Assembly (NCBI GenBank): GCA_902388545.1
Contig: CABMPS010000027.1
Span: 1 to 13,960, forward strand
Reading direction: 5' to 3'
Length of the DNA stretch: 13,960 bases
Source of the DNA: an uncultured Collinsella sp.
GTDB lineage: Bacteria > Actinomycetota > Coriobacteriia > Coriobacteriales > Coriobacteriaceae
This document shows, one piece after another, positions 13,768 to 13,960 of this stretch. The position numbers were made by a program, and so were the translations under genes. The notes under the pieces are model-generated. The model saw only the letters and a program-made list of their open reading frames with translations, was not told where the DNA came from and searched no databases. Within the stretch, counting starts at the first letter, position 1, and each line of letters starts with the position of its first letter.

Positions 13768-13960
13768 TTAGGCGAAGGTGATCTCGCCGTTCTCGCAGTC
13801 CATATCGGCGATACGGGCCAGGCTCTCAACGCGGAAGCCGCGCTTACGGAGCTTATCGCCGCCGCCCTGGAAGCCCTTCTCAACGGCGATGCCAATGCCG
13901 GCAACTTCGGCGCCCGCAGCCTCGCAGATCTTGATAAGGCCCTCAAGCGCGCAGCCGTTG
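13768..13960 (-). CDS. xpt: xanthine phosphoribosyltransferase, C-terminal part (5' end outside window)
   Basis: The last 63 residues of a purine-salvage enzyme that joins xanthine to PRPP to give XMP. The visible part, ending ...CENGEITFA, contains [27 protein letters not shown] and then [14 protein letters not shown]. This matches the C-terminal portion of bacterial Xpt proteins as I remember it (AGAELAGVG..IEKSFQ.GR..L...G.RVESLARI). The stop is TAA at 13770-13768 and the frame is open to the right edge. The catalytic PRPP loop lies outside the window, so the call rests on the tail alone. A strong palindromic terminator follows. Confidence 0.8.
   Translation of the reverse strand, partial: NGCALEGLIKICEAAGAEVAGIGIAVEKGFQGGGDKLRKRGFRVESLARIADMDCENGEITFA

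Overview
The window is high-GC, densely coded bacterial DNA with short intergenic gaps and good Shine-Dalgarno sites. Gene content points to an anaerobic, gut-type actinobacterium of the class Coriobacteriia, perhaps Collinsella or a relative. The indications are an oxygen-sensitive double-cubane reductase set, selenium and molybdenum use, and short 'GGGACTGTCCC'-type intergenic palindromes. This placement is from memory of gene style; no search was run.

Layout (1-4685, minus strand). Read in transcription order, this part holds two paralogous HgdB/BcrC-type double-cubane iron-sulfur proteins, their ASKHA-family activase, and selD. The first paralog (4685-3403) carries a 1-nt frameshift. The second (3252-2089) is intact. 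The activase runs 1934-1170. selD (1099-50) is itself a selenoprotein gene: an in-frame TGA stands at the catalytic position 17 and is followed by a SECIS-like hairpin. A conventional ORF call would lose its first 20 residues. Two copies of a ~105-bp imperfect palindrome with compensatory base changes sit in the two gaps of the reductase set.

Layout (4686-10533, minus strand). A 430-nt gene-free gap contains inverted repeats and one tiny ORF. Next comes modABC, a molybdate ABC transporter whose permease has an unusual extracytoplasmic N-terminal domain of about 190 residues. modA has its own TATAAT promoter with an alternating GAGAA/TTCTC operator-like array. Upstream, moeA and mogA form a tightly coupled molybdenum-cofactor pair ending in an intrinsic terminator.

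Layout (10549-13215, plus strand). A promoter region diverging from moeA leads to a CLC anion transporter with fluoride-type motifs, then a diacylglycerol-kinase-family lipid kinase.

Layout (13216-13960, minus strand). A stand-alone GGQ release-factor-like protein is flanked by two related perfect palindromes. The 3' end of a xanthine phosphoribosyltransferase gene enters from the right edge.

Taken together, most of the window supplies trace-element chemistry: selenophosphate (SelD), molybdate import (ModABC), molybdenum insertion (MoeA/MogA), and a redox-enzyme set of unknown substrate (double-cubane protein plus activase).
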